Assembly: GCA_019120075.1 (NCBI GenBank)
Contig: DWVT01000208.1
Span: 1-40,935, forward strand
Direction: 5' to 3'
DNA: 40,935 nucleotides
Origin: Candidatus Mediterraneibacter excrementigallinarum
Lineage (GTDB): Bacteria; Bacillota; Clostridia; Lachnospirales; Lachnospiraceae
A model generated the notes under the pieces. That model did not search any database and had not been told where the DNA came from. It was given only the letters and a program-made list of their open reading frames with translations. Both the position numbers and the translations under genes were made by a program. Of this stretch, positions 22,468 to 29,914 are shown piece after piece (position 1 is the stretch's first letter; each line of letters starts with the position of its first letter).

Positions 22468-23373
22468 TCATTTTGTTCCCGCCGGATTGAGGGAGTTTCG
22501 GAATTCGTTCCGGAACTCCCTCGGACTTTTCCCCAGATACTGCCGGAATGTTTCCGCGTAGTAGCTTGCACTTCCAAAGCCTGCTGAGAGGGCAATCTCA
22601 GTGACGGACAGATCAGTGCTGCGCAGCAGATCGAGACTCTTGCTGATCCGGTAGCGGTTCAGATATTCATTGGGCGACTGGGAAAAATAGCGGGTAAACA
22701 GTCTGCAGCATTTGCTCTGTCCCACCGCGCCGGAGGAAGCGATGTCGGAAAGAGACAGCTTATTCCTGTAATTTTTCTGGATAAATCCCACCATATTTTT
22801 TACAGTCTGCAGATCCTGGCTCTGGCGGTTGGGCCTTCCGTCGTCTTCCGGGGCGTGCTCGCTCAGAATCGCCCAGATTTTTGCGAAAGAGGCGAGGGCG
22901 TGCAGAGGGGCAGTGCGCAGTTCCCGATTCTCATAAAGAAGATCAAGGGCAGCAGTGATATCGCGCTGCCAGTCCGTGCCCGGAGAGAGAAGGAGGAAGG
23001 GAAACTTCCGGTTCCGGATCAAAGGCAGTACAAAATCATTTTCGTAGGGAAATACGGATGCCAGGAGCATGGGATGCAGGATAATGCACAGGAAATCACA
23101 CTCTTCCTCTGTGTCTGAAAATCCGAAATGCATCTGTCCGGAATTGACGAAGATCCCGCCGCCCGCTTTTAACTCTGTGACCTCCCCGTTGACATTATAT
23201 TTCATGCGCCCGGAAAGGACGCGGATGAATTCCACGTCGTCGTGCCAGTGGTTGGGAGCTTTATAGTCCGGATATCGGGAGAGAAGCCCTCTCCGGATAT
23301 AAACAGGGTAATCGGGAGTGTTGTAACACACCTTTTCCGAGCGGTCATCGTTTAATACAATAGAAGGAATCAT
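22468..23373 (-). CDS. AraC family transcriptional regulator with cupin domain
   Basis: A 301-residue regulator. The N-terminal cupin (about 30-110) has the HWHDDVEFIRVLSGRMKYNVNG strand and GGGIFVNSGQMHFG metal or effector pocket. The C-terminal AraC domain (about 195-295) has two helix-turn-helix motifs: SLSDIASSGAVGQSKCCRLF and SVTEIALSAGFGSASYYAETF, then SPREFR. GGAGGTG sits just before the start. The gene is single. Its last codons coincide with a 15-bp terminator hairpin used by the convergent gene. No target operon is obvious, since nothing lies divergent to it except a tiny ORF and the alarmone synthetase. Confidence 0.9.
   Translation of the reverse strand: MIPSIVLNDDRSEKVCYNTPDYPVYIRRGLLSRYPDYKAPNHWHDDVEFIRVLSGRMKYNVNGEVTELKAGGGIFVNSGQMHFGFSDTEEECDFLCIILHPMLLASVFPYENDFVLPLIRNRKFPFLLLSPGTDWQRDITAALDLLYENRELRTAPLHALASFAKIWAILSEHAPEDDGRPNRQSQDLQTVKNMVGFIQKNYRNKLSLSDIASSGAVGQSKCCRLFTRYFSQSPNEYLNRYRISKSLDLLRSTDLSVTEIALSAGFGSASYYAETFRQYLGKSPREFRNEFRNSLNPAGTK
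22489..22530. terminator. terminator hairpin inside the 3' end of the AraC gene
   Basis: GAGGGAGTT (22489-22497) pairs with AACTCCCTC (22514-22522). Inside, CGGAA and TTCCG pair around a TTCG loop, so the stem totals 15 bp with one wobble. GGACTTTT follows on the + strand. It lies within codons for the AraC C-terminus (EFRNEFRNS). Confidence 0.6.
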
Positions 23374-23476
23374 AATATCACCTCCGCGCAGGATTGTTAT
23401 AGAGTCTTGCAGATATCTTATAGAAAATCTGTAATATGTACTGTAAAATCATATTTCAGTACGGAGAAAAAATCAA

Positions 23477-23599
23477 GTGGGGATAAGAATCATCAATCTG
23501 GATGAGATCGTAAAACTTCCCGCTGTGTACAGGCGTTACAGAAAATATATCTGGCTGAAGAACCTTATGATCGATACAGAACAGGCGGCGGAAGGCTGA
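23477..23599 (+). CDS. possible 40-aa basic ORF
   Basis: The 334-base gap 23374-23707 contains one plausible small ORF. It has a GTG start at 23477 with GGAG about 10 nt upstream, and reads VGIRIINLDEIVKLP... then AVYRRYRKYIWLKNLMIDTEQAAEG. It is rich in Tyr and Arg and not clearly membrane-bound. I do not recognise it; it could be a small regulator or a chance ORF. Nothing else stands out in the gap besides the AraC 5' region. Confidence 0.3.
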   Translation: MGIRIINLDEIVKLPAVYRRYRKYIWLKNLMIDTEQAAEG

Positions 23600-23707
23600 A
23601 TCATGTTTCAAAAAAATATAGTCTGTTTTTGTTGATGATCTCTGACGGAACGACTAAAATAGGAGATATGAGCCAGACGGTGGAAAATCGTCAGAAGGGA
23701 GATCAAA

Positions 23708-24454
23708 ATGGAGAAAGAAAACGGGCTGGGATTCCTGAATGGAGACGGCGGGAGTCTTCTGTTAGGGCAGGCTATGGACCTGCTCGATGATGTGCTGGAT
23801 TATAAGGAACTGATGATGGGATATGCCTGCGCGATCAAGGAGATCAATACGAAGTTTGAAGTGCTGGATACGGAATTCGAGGTGAGGTATAAGAGAAATC
23901 CGATCAGTTCGATCGAGACCCGTCTGAAGAGCCAGACCAGTATCATTGAGAAGATGGCGAGGCTGGGGATCCCGCCTACGAGAGAAAATATTGAGGAACA
24001 TCTCAACGACATCGCCGGGATCCGTGTGATCTGTTCTTACATAGATGACATCTATCTGCTGGCGGACGCCCTGACGAGACAGGATGATATCAAACTGATC
24101 CGCAGGAAGGATTATATCAGCAATCCCAAACCCAATGGTTACCGGAGTCTTCATCTGATCATCAGCGTTCCGATCTTCTTCGCAGAGTCGGTGAAGGAAG
24201 TGAAGGCAGAGGTGCAGATCCGGACCATTGCTATGGATTTCTGGGCAAGTCTGGAGCATCAGATCAAGTACAAGCAGAATGTGGAGCATGCGGAGAAAGT
24301 GATCGCGCGTCTGAAGGAATGTGCGGATGAGATTGCCCATGTGGACGAAACCATGCAGGAGATACGGATTGAGATGGACAATATCAAGGAAGATACCACA
24401 GGCCCCCAGGCACTGTACGAAAAACTGAAAAAGATTGATATTAACTTTATATAA
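23708..24454 (+). CDS. small alarmone synthetase, GTP pyrophosphokinase (RelQ/YjbM-like)
   Basis: A 248-residue RelA/SpoT-type synthetase without hydrolase or regulatory domains. It has NPISSIETRLKSQTSIIEKM (ATP-binding basic patch), DIAGIRVICSYIDDIY, RRKDYISNPKPNGYRSLHLI (the G-loop with the Tyr that stacks on GTP/GDP), and EVQIRTIAMDFWASLEHQIKYK, holding the catalytic Glu. It makes (p)ppGpp from ATP and GTP or GDP in the cytoplasm under stress. The length and the helical tail (about 200-248) suit tetrameter-forming RelQ types. AGAAGGGAG precedes the start. It is monocistronic, ended by a strong terminator at 24462-24494. Confidence 0.93.
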   Translation: MEKENGLGFLNGDGGSLLLGQAMDLLDDVLDYKELMMGYACAIKEINTKFEVLDTEFEVRYKRNPISSIETRLKSQTSIIEKMARLGIPPTRENIEEHLNDIAGIRVICSYIDDIYLLADALTRQDDIKLIRRKDYISNPKPNGYRSLHLIISVPIFFAESVKEVKAEVQIRTIAMDFWASLEHQIKYKQNVEHAEKVIARLKECADEIAHVDETMQEIRIEMDNIKEDTTGPQALYEKLKKIDINFI

Positions 24455-24461
24455 GGAACGC

Positions 24462-24494
24462 CCCGGTCAGAGACCTGACCGGGAATTTCTTTTC
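24462..24494 (+). terminator. terminator after the alarmone synthetase
   Basis: CCCGGTCAG (24462-24470) and CTGACCGGG (24475-24483) form a perfect 9-bp stem with a 4-nt loop, followed by AATTTCTTTT. Confidence 0.9.
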
Positions 24495-24504
24495 ATGAAA
24501 AAGG

Positions 24505-24533
24505 TTGCGTGCGCTACTAATTCGTGCTATAGT
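24505..24533 (+). promoter_or_regulatory. promoter of the marR-MFS operon
   Basis: TTGCGT (24505-24510), a 17-bp spacer and TATAGT (24528-24533) with an extended TGC. It lies 67 bp before the marR start. I do not see a clear palindrome for MarR itself. Confidence 0.7.
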
Positions 24534-24599
24534 ATGAAACCGGAGCGGATTTCCCTGCTCCGGACTGTGAAAAATCGGAAGAATAAGGAGGACATTTTA

Positions 24600-25064
24600 A
24601 TGCGTGAACAATGTTTCCCGGATATAGGGCGCTGCGTCTCAATCTTTGACAGACTCATGAAAATGTACTATGATCACGGCCTGTCCGATTTTGAGATCGG
24701 ATGGGGACAGCAGTTTTACGTAGAATACCTCTATGAGCATCCGGGAGCAACACCGCAGGAGATGACAGACCGGTTTCGGGTTGACAAGGCCACACTGTCC
24801 AAGACGATCCGGAAACTGAGCGAAGTAAAGTATATCCGGGTTGAGGGCGATGAGAAGGACCGGCGGGTGAAGCATCTGTATCTGACTGAAAAGGCGATTC
24901 CCGCGGCGCGGAGGATCAAACAGATACACGCCGAGTTCTATGATACATTCAGCACAGGGCTGACCCAGGAAGAACTGGAGTCAGCGGAACAGATCCTGCT
25001 GAAGATGGCGGATAACATCAATCAGAAAGTATGGCACAGAATGGAGGCACATCATGAGCAGTAA
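24600..25064 (+). CDS. MarR family transcriptional regulator
   Basis: A 154-residue winged-helix regulator. The core is FYVEYLYEHPGATPQEMTDRFRVDKATLSKTIRKLSEVKYIRVEGDEKDRRVKHLYLTEKA (about residues 38-98), with the recognition helix around VDKATLSKTIRKL and the wing DEKDRRVKHLYLT, which is the MarR signature. Flanking helices make the dimer. I chose the ATG at 24600 for AAGGAGG, 8 nt upstream; the frame is open further back through the terminator of the previous gene. It overlaps the MFS transporter by 11 bp, so it is the likely repressor of its own drug-efflux operon. Confidence 0.9.
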   Translation: MREQCFPDIGRCVSIFDRLMKMYYDHGLSDFEIGWGQQFYVEYLYEHPGATPQEMTDRFRVDKATLSKTIRKLSEVKYIRVEGDEKDRRVKHLYLTEKAIPAARRIKQIHAEFYDTFSTGLTQEELESAEQILLKMADNINQKVWHRMEAHHEQ

Positions 25065-26454
25065 TAAAACAGAAGCATTGAACAGTAAAAAGAGGACAAT
25101 GATATTTATATGCCTGGTCGTTTCCGGGATCGCATCGTCGATGCTGTCGACAGCAATGACCACGGCGCTGCCGAATGTGGTGGATTATTTCGGGATCAGC
25201 ACTTCGGTGGGACAGTGGATTACCAGCGGGTATTCTCTGGCGATGGGGATGATCATGCCACTGACCGCGTTCCTGATCACCCGGTTTCCCACGAAGAAAC
25301 TGTATCTGGTCGGGATCGGAGGGTTTATCCTGGGACTTCTGATCAGTATATTTGCGGGCAGCTTCGGGGTCATGATGGCGGGAAGGATCCTGCAGGCATG
25401 CGGTAACGGCGTCCTGATGACGGCGGCGCAGGTCATCATCCTGACTGTTTACCCTGTTGAGAAAAAAGGTACGATGATGGGAACCTACGGGCTGGCGACG
25501 ACCGCCGCTCCGGTTGTGGCGCCGACGATTGCCGGTTTGATGATCGATGCCTTCGGATGGAAATCCATTTTCTATGTGGCGCTGGTCATTCTGGCGGTTT
25601 CGTTTGTAATATCCTGCTTCGTATTTGAGGATGTACTGGAACTTCAGGACAAGAAATTCGACGTGATCTCCTTTGTGGAGAGCGTTGTCGGATTCGGCGG
25701 AATCACACTTGGTATCGGAAATATCAGCAGTTTCGGACTGATCAGCGTAGAGGGAGGTCTTCCCCTGATCGTGGGTGCAGTCGTGTGTGCTCTCTTTATC
25801 ATGCGCCAGTGCGGCCTTGACAAGCCGTTTCTGGATGTGAAGATCCTGGCAAACCGGAACTACGCAGTCAGTGTGATCGCCAGCATGGTACTCTATCTTG
25901 TGATGATGGGATCTTCTGTCATGATGCCGCTGTATGTCCAGAGCGTTATGGGATATTCCGCGGTCGTATCCGGACTGGTCACTCTGCCGGGATCTCTTGC
26001 GACGGCGGTGGTCAGTCCGTTCGCGGGAAATCTCTATGACAGGATAGGGATCAAGAAGATCTTCGTGGCAGGCTCGGCGGCACTGATCGTCAGCAATATC
26101 GGAATGTATTTCCTGTCGATGGATACGCCGCTGTGGACAGCCGCAGCGCTCAATGTGATCCGGAACGTGGCGATCGGAAGTCTCATGATGCCCCTTCTGA
26201 CCTGGGGAACGAGCAATGTGCATCCGCGGAAGGTGGCGGACGCGTCTTCACTTCTCACCTCCCTGAGGACAATAGCAGGATCTATCGGTTCCGCCGTATT
26301 CGTGGGGATCATGACAGCGGTGAGCGCCGCTTCTGCGGAAACTTATGGTGATCACGCGATGATGCATGGAATGAACGTATCTTTCCTCTGGATGACAGCA
26401 GGAGCGGCAGTGTTATTCCTGATCGCGGTATTTGCGGTGAGGGATAACAAATAA
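25054..26454 (+). CDS. MFS transporter, DHA2 (EmrB/QacA-like) drug efflux family
   Basis: A 466-residue protein with about 14 membrane helices. Recognisable motifs are STAMTTALPNVVDYFGISTSVGQWITSGYSLAMGMIMPLTAFL (first helices, DHA2 motif D1), the RFPTKK loop, GRILQACGNGVLMTAAQVIILTVYP, and motif C-like GTYGLATTAAPVVAPTIAGLMID. It exports drugs or toxic metabolites using the proton gradient. It is translationally coupled to the marR gene by an 11-bp overlap. The stop is followed within 20 bp by the AACAT repeat array of the next operon. Confidence 0.92.
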   Translation: MSSNKTEALNSKKRTMIFICLVVSGIASSMLSTAMTTALPNVVDYFGISTSVGQWITSGYSLAMGMIMPLTAFLITRFPTKKLYLVGIGGFILGLLISIFAGSFGVMMAGRILQACGNGVLMTAAQVIILTVYPVEKKGTMMGTYGLATTAAPVVAPTIAGLMIDAFGWKSIFYVALVILAVSFVISCFVFEDVLELQDKKFDVISFVESVVGFGGITLGIGNISSFGLISVEGGLPLIVGAVVCALFIMRQCGLDKPFLDVKILANRNYAVSVIASMVLYLVMMGSSVMMPLYVQSVMGYSAVVSGLVTLPGSLATAVVSPFAGNLYDRIGIKKIFVAGSAALIVSNIGMYFLSMDTPLWTAAALNVIRNVAIGSLMMPLLTWGTSNVHPRKVADASSLLTSLRTIAGSIGSAVFVGIMTAVSAASAETYGDHAMMHGMNVSFLWMTAGAAVLFLIAVFAVRDNK

Positions 26455-26471
26455 GACGCGAAATACTTTTT

Positions 26472-26509
26472 AACATTTTAGAAACATAAGATAAACATTA
26501 TGGAAACAT
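26472..26509 (+). promoter_or_regulatory. four AACAT boxes at 11-bp spacing before the two-component operon
   Basis: AACAT occurs at 26472, 26483, 26494 and 26505: four copies at exactly 11-bp intervals, so all lie on the same face of the helix. The units at 26483 and 26505 extend to AACATAAGA. Tandem half-sites with 11-bp period are typical for OmpR/PhoB-type regulators, and the next gene encodes one. A possible -10 (TATAGA) lies just downstream at about 26524. Confidence 0.65.
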
Positions 26510-26597
26510 AAGACGGCTACATTATAGAGGAAACATCGCAGAGCAGGAAATTCCTGCGGATCCGGCGGAGACCGGGCCGGAGAAGGAGAGGAATGAC

Positions 26598-27269
26598 ATG
26601 ATACATATTCTTGTTGTAGAAGACGATGAGCGGCTGAACCGGCTCGTCTGCACCTATCTGAACGACAGCGGGTTTCAGACAAAAGGCTGTCTGAACGCCC
26701 GGGACGCATATGACGAGATGTACAACCAGTTATACGATCTGATCATCTCGGATATCATGATGCCGGAGATCGACGGGTTTGAGTTCGCACAGAATGTGCG
26801 GAGAGTGAATCAGCGTATCCCGATTCTTTTTATGTCTGCTAAGGATGATCTTCCCTCCAAGCAGAAAGGATTCCAGCTCGGCATTGATGATTACATGGTC
26901 AAGCCTGTGGATCTGGATGAGCTGGTACTCCGTGTCCGGGCGCTCCTTCGCAGAGCCAATATTGAGACGGAACGCAAGATCACGGTGGGAAATCTGACAC
27001 TGGATGCGGATGCCTTAAGCGCGGAAGTGAACGGGGAAGAGATCAGCCTGACAACACGGGAATTTAATATCATATATAAACTGCTGTCCTATCCGAAGAA
27101 GACGTTTTCCAGAGCGCAGCTCATGGATGAATTCTGGGAGATGGACAGCGACACCAGCCTGAGGGCGGTGGATGTGTACATGACAAAGCTGAGAAGCAAA
27201 CTGGCAGAATGCGATGGGTTTAAGATCGTGACTGTCCGGGGGCTTGGCTATAAGGCGGTGCTGCAATGA
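26598..27269 (+). CDS. OmpR family response regulator
   Basis: A 223-residue response regulator. The receiver domain (1-about 120) has the acidic pair VVEDDERLN, the phosphoacceptor D52 in LIISDIMMPEIDG, the switch Ser in ILFMSAKDD, and Lys in DYMVKPVDLDELVLRVRALLRR. The C-terminal winged helix (about 128-223) has LTTREFNIIYKLLSYPKKTFSRAQLMDEFW and SLRAVDVYMTKLRSKL, then IVTVRGLGYKA. Its GGAGAGGA site is good. It overlaps the kinase by ATGA, so the pair is coupled. The AACAT array upstream suggests autoregulation. The stimulus is unknown. Confidence 0.93.
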   Translation: MIHILVVEDDERLNRLVCTYLNDSGFQTKGCLNARDAYDEMYNQLYDLIISDIMMPEIDGFEFAQNVRRVNQRIPILFMSAKDDLPSKQKGFQLGIDDYMVKPVDLDELVLRVRALLRRANIETERKITVGNLTLDADALSAEVNGEEISLTTREFNIIYKLLSYPKKTFSRAQLMDEFWEMDSDTSLRAVDVYMTKLRSKLAECDGFKIVTVRGLGYKAVLQ

Positions 27270-28438
27270 GCGTAGAACAGAGAGCAGAAAGAAAGAGCGG
27301 AGAAGGCTCCGGGAACAGGAAAAAAGGGAGAGCGGGAAAGGAACAGCGGATCATAAAGGACAGTCTTTTCCCTCTGTCCCTTTTTGCCATTTATCTGGGG
27401 GTACTGCTCCTTATGTCAGGTCTTCATGTAGGACTGGTCGTGCTGATGAACAAACTGGAGTGGAATGCCATTATACAGTCGGTGCTTCCGATAATATATT
27501 GGGGGATCGTGGCAGTGGGGCTGACTCTTTTTACGAGAAAGAAAATGAGAAGCACCTACGAGGAGCCTCTCCACAGTCTTGCCAAAGCTGCGGAAAAGGT
27601 GTCAAACGGCGATTTTTCCGTGTATATCCCCACGCCCCATACTGCGGACCGGCTGGACTATCTGGATGTCATGATCCTGGATTTCAACAAGATGGTGGAG
27701 GAACTGGGGAGTGTGGAGACGCTGAAGACGGACTTTGTCTCAAACGTTTCCCATGAGATGAAAACGCCTATCTCCATTATCAAGAACTATGCGGAACTTC
27801 TGCAGAAGGGAGGCGGGACAGATCAGGAGAAGCAGGAGTATGCCAGGAATATTGAAGAGGCGGCGGTGCGCCTGTCTGATCTGATCAGCAATATCCTCAG
27901 ACTGAACAAGCTGGAGAACCAGCGGATCGATCCGGAGATTGAGGATTACGATCTGTGCGGTCAGCTGGAAGAATGCATCCTGCACTATGAGGAACTGTGG
28001 GATGAAAAAGATCTGGAACTGGACGTGGTGATGGAAGACAGGACAGTCGTGCAGGCGGACCGGAGCCTGATGGAACTGGTCTGGAACAACCTTCTTTCTA
28101 ATGCGATCAAGTTTACAGAACCCGGCGGAAAGGTTTCCGTATGCCAGAGCGTTTCAGAGGAATATGCAGAGGTATCTGTCGCGGATACAGGCTGCGGGAT
28201 GAGCAAAGAGAGCGTCCGCCATATCTTTGATAAATTTTATCAGGGCGACACCTCCCATTCAAAAGAGGGAAACGGACTGGGACTGGCCCTTGTCCAGAGG
28301 ATCCTGACTCTGATGAACGGCGAGATTTCGGTCATCAGCGAGGAAGGGAAGGGGAGCACGTTTACAGTAAGACTTCCCGTAGCGGCGAAAACGGAAGAAA
28401 GAGAGCAGATCGGAGGGGACGAGTATGGTGGAGAATAG
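27266..28438 (+). CDS. sensor histidine kinase
   Basis: A 390-residue membrane kinase. The N-terminus is long and basic (about 1-32). Two membrane helices (about 34-60 and 69-90) flank a very short outer loop, suggesting an intramembrane-sensing type. A HAMP-like linker follows (LHSLAKAAEKVSNGDFSVYI). The HisKA domain has H163 in VSNVSHEMKTPISII, and the HATPase domain has the N box WNNLLSNAIKF, G1 VADTGCGM, and G2 GNGLGLALVQRI. It phosphorylates the response regulator encoded just upstream. A hypothetical membrane protein follows with a 14-bp overlap and may be part of the sensing complex. Confidence 0.93.
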   Translation: MSVEQRAERKSGEGSGNRKKGRAGKEQRIIKDSLFPLSLFAIYLGVLLLMSGLHVGLVVLMNKLEWNAIIQSVLPIIYWGIVAVGLTLFTRKKMRSTYEEPLHSLAKAAEKVSNGDFSVYIPTPHTADRLDYLDVMILDFNKMVEELGSVETLKTDFVSNVSHEMKTPISIIKNYAELLQKGGGTDQEKQEYARNIEEAAVRLSDLISNILRLNKLENQRIDPEIEDYDLCGQLEECILHYEELWDEKDLELDVVMEDRTVVQADRSLMELVWNNLLSNAIKFTEPGGKVSVCQSVSEEYAEVSVADTGCGMSKESVRHIFDKFYQGDTSHSKEGNGLGLALVQRILTLMNGEISVISEEGKGSTFTVRLPVAAKTEEREQIGGDEYGGE

Positions 28439-28994
28439 GACCGGAAGGCCCGGCGGGTTTATAGGATATGAATACAAAGAGGTGGTGACGGATCCCGGAC
28501 AGGTATCTTTTTTCATAGACGGCTACGCAAATTTCGGATGGGAGATCGATGAGAATGTAATGCCTGGAGGGCTTGAGAAATATCCGGAGCGGACCGGCTC
28601 TTCACACCAGAGAAAGACCGTGATCCGGTTCAAGAGGAACCGGAAGATCATCAATAAGATGGAACTGACGCGGCTTCAGAGGAACTTTGAGGCATGTGTT
28701 GATCAGATCAGCCGTCTTGAGAAGGAAAAGACGGCGAGACCGACTGTCATCGCTCTGGCTGTGGGAATCCTGGGGACCGCGTTTATGGCGGGGTCTACAT
28801 TTGCGGTGACAGCGGATCCGCCTCTTATCGCACTCTGCATCATCCTGGCGATCCCGGGATTCCTCGGGTGGATCCTTCCTTATTTCCTGTACAGGGCGGG
28901 AGTGAGGAAGCAGACGGAGAAGATCACACCGCTGATCGAGGAGAAATATGATGAGATCTATGAGATCTGTGAGAAAGGGAATAAATTGTTGTAA
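28425..28994 (+). CDS. hypothetical membrane protein of the two-component operon
   Basis: I do not recognise this 189-residue protein. A cytoplasmic N-terminal part (1-about 100) begins with an aromatic beta-rich stretch (GGFIGYEYKEVVTD...) and ends in a basic helical region (VIRFKRNRKIINKMELTRLQRNFEACVDQISRLEKEK). Two membrane helices come next (about 103-125 and 131-152), then a charged helical tail. It overlaps the kinase gene by 14 bp, so it is coexpressed with the two-component pair. It may be an accessory or target of the system. The following 29000-29110 region is AT-rich and holds the next operon's promoter. Confidence 0.7.
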   Translation: MVENRTGRPGGFIGYEYKEVVTDPGQVSFFIDGYANFGWEIDENVMPGGLEKYPERTGSSHQRKTVIRFKRNRKIINKMELTRLQRNFEACVDQISRLEKEKTARPTVIALAVGILGTAFMAGSTFAVTADPPLIALCIILAIPGFLGWILPYFLYRAGVRKQTEKITPLIEEKYDEIYEICEKGNKLL

Positions 28995-29049
28995 GATTAT
29001 GGATGAAGAGACTGAAATTTGAATAAAATATAACCTGATGTGTTTTAAA

Positions 29050-29078
29050 TTGCATTATTACGAATAATTTGATATGCT
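29050..29078 (+). promoter_or_regulatory. promoter and operator of the toxin-antitoxin pair
   Basis: TTGCAT (29050-29055), a 17-bp spacer and TATGCT (29073-29078). Between them lies the inverted repeat ATTATT-ACG-AATAAT (29054-29068), well placed for autorepression by the antitoxin. Confidence 0.55.
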
Positions 29079-29110
29079 ATTTATAACAAGAAAGTACAGG
29101 AGGTGTTAGT

Positions 29111-29410
29111 ATGGCACAGGCAACATTCAGTGTTCGTATGGATGAAAATTTGAAACGTCAGTTTGATGCACTTTGCGCAGATTTTGGAATGAATGCAACT
29201 ACAGCATTTAATATATTTGCGAGGGCGGTGGTCAGAGAACGAAGGATACCTTTTTCAATTCAGGCGTCTGATGAGGTTAAAAGAACTGATGGAGTAAAGG
29301 CATTTATGGCACTTCGGGCGGAAGCAAAAGAAAACGGAATTCAGGATATGCCGTTGGAAGAAATTAACGAGGAAATCCGCCGGGCCAGATATGGGGAGGA
29401 GACAGAGTGA
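29111..29410 (+). CDS. RelB/DinJ family antitoxin
   Basis: A 99-residue protein whose N-terminus (ATFSVRMDENLKRQFDALCADFGMNATTAFNIFARAVVRERRIPF) is the ribbon-helix-helix DNA-binding domain of RelB/DinJ antitoxins. The C-terminal half is helical and charged and would wrap the toxin. GGAGGTG stands at the start. It overlaps the PIN toxin by 4 bp (GTGA), the usual coupling. It probably represses its own promoter through the palindrome at 29054-29068. The codon use and lower GC set this pair apart from the flanking genes and suggest mobility. Confidence 0.9.
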   Translation: MAQATFSVRMDENLKRQFDALCADFGMNATTAFNIFARAVVRERRIPFSIQASDEVKRTDGVKAFMALRAEAKENGIQDMPLEEINEEIRRARYGEETE

Positions 29411-29832
29411 TATATTATGCGGTGATTGATACAAATGTTTTAGTTTCTGCGCTGCTCTCAAGCTTCCCGGATGCGGCTACAGTTCAGGTCGTAGGAAAGA
29501 TGCTTGATGGAGAAATCATCCCGCTGTTCAGTGATGAGATCATGAAAGAATATAATGAAGTGCTCCGAAGAAAGAAATTTCATTTCTCGGAGAAAAATAT
29601 TTTAATGCTTCTTTCTGTTATTGAAAAATATGGAGAAAAAATTGTTCCGGGACCAACGGACGAGATACTTCCGGATATGAAGGATCTTCCGTTTTATGAA
29701 GTGGTCGTGGAAAAGCAGGATGATGATGCATATCTGGTAACCGGAAATATCAAACATTTTCCGAAGAAACCATTTATTGTTACCGCGAAAGAATTTTGGA
29801 TATTACTAGTGGGGAATAAATGTAACTGTTGA
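29407..29832 (+). CDS. PIN domain toxin of a toxin-antitoxin pair
   Basis: A 141-residue PIN-domain protein of the COG1569 group (putative toxin component). The first acidic residue lies in YAVIDTNVLVSALLSS, a second in LFSDEIMKEYNEVL, and the last cluster in VEKQDDDAYLVTGNIKHFPKKPFIVTAKEF. PIN toxins are Mg-dependent RNases that cut tRNA or mRNA. It starts with GTG inside the antitoxin stop. The last codons and the stop (29830-29832) lie within the palindrome and -35 box of the next operon, so readthrough or promoter interference is possible. Confidence 0.88.
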   Translation: MIYYAVIDTNVLVSALLSSFPDAATVQVVGKMLDGEIIPLFSDEIMKEYNEVLRRKKFHFSEKNILMLLSVIEKYGEKIVPGPTDEILPDMKDLPFYEVVVEKQDDDAYLVTGNIKHFPKKPFIVTAKEFWILLVGNKCNC

Positions 29833-29857
29833 CATTACAACTAAATGGTGCTATCCT
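29821..29857 (+). promoter_or_regulatory. sirtuin operon promoter with TGTAA-N9-TTACA site 1
   Basis: Palindrome TGTAA-N9-TTACA at 29821-29839 contains the -35 TTGACA (29829-29834). A 17-bp spacer leads to TATCCT (29852-29857) with an extended TGC. Occupancy of the site would block RNA polymerase. Confidence 0.8.
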
Positions 29858-29869
29858 GAGACTGTGAGA

Positions 29870-29888
29870 TGTAACTAACAATATTACA
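29870..29888 (+). promoter_or_regulatory. TGTAA-N9-TTACA site 2
   Basis: A second palindrome of identical geometry, starting 49 bp after site 1 and lying just past the expected transcription start. The sirtuin start codon is 26 bp further on. Confidence 0.75.
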
Positions 29889-29914
29889 ATGAATCTGACA
29901 GTAAAGGAGCAGAG

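Noticed and set aside
24435..24599. Upstream extension of the marR open frame
   Set aside because: It runs through the terminator and promoter; AAGGAGG marks the start at 24600.
26472..26509. CRISPR-like array at the AACAT repeats
   Set aside because: Units are 11 bp with no spacers and no cas genes nearby.
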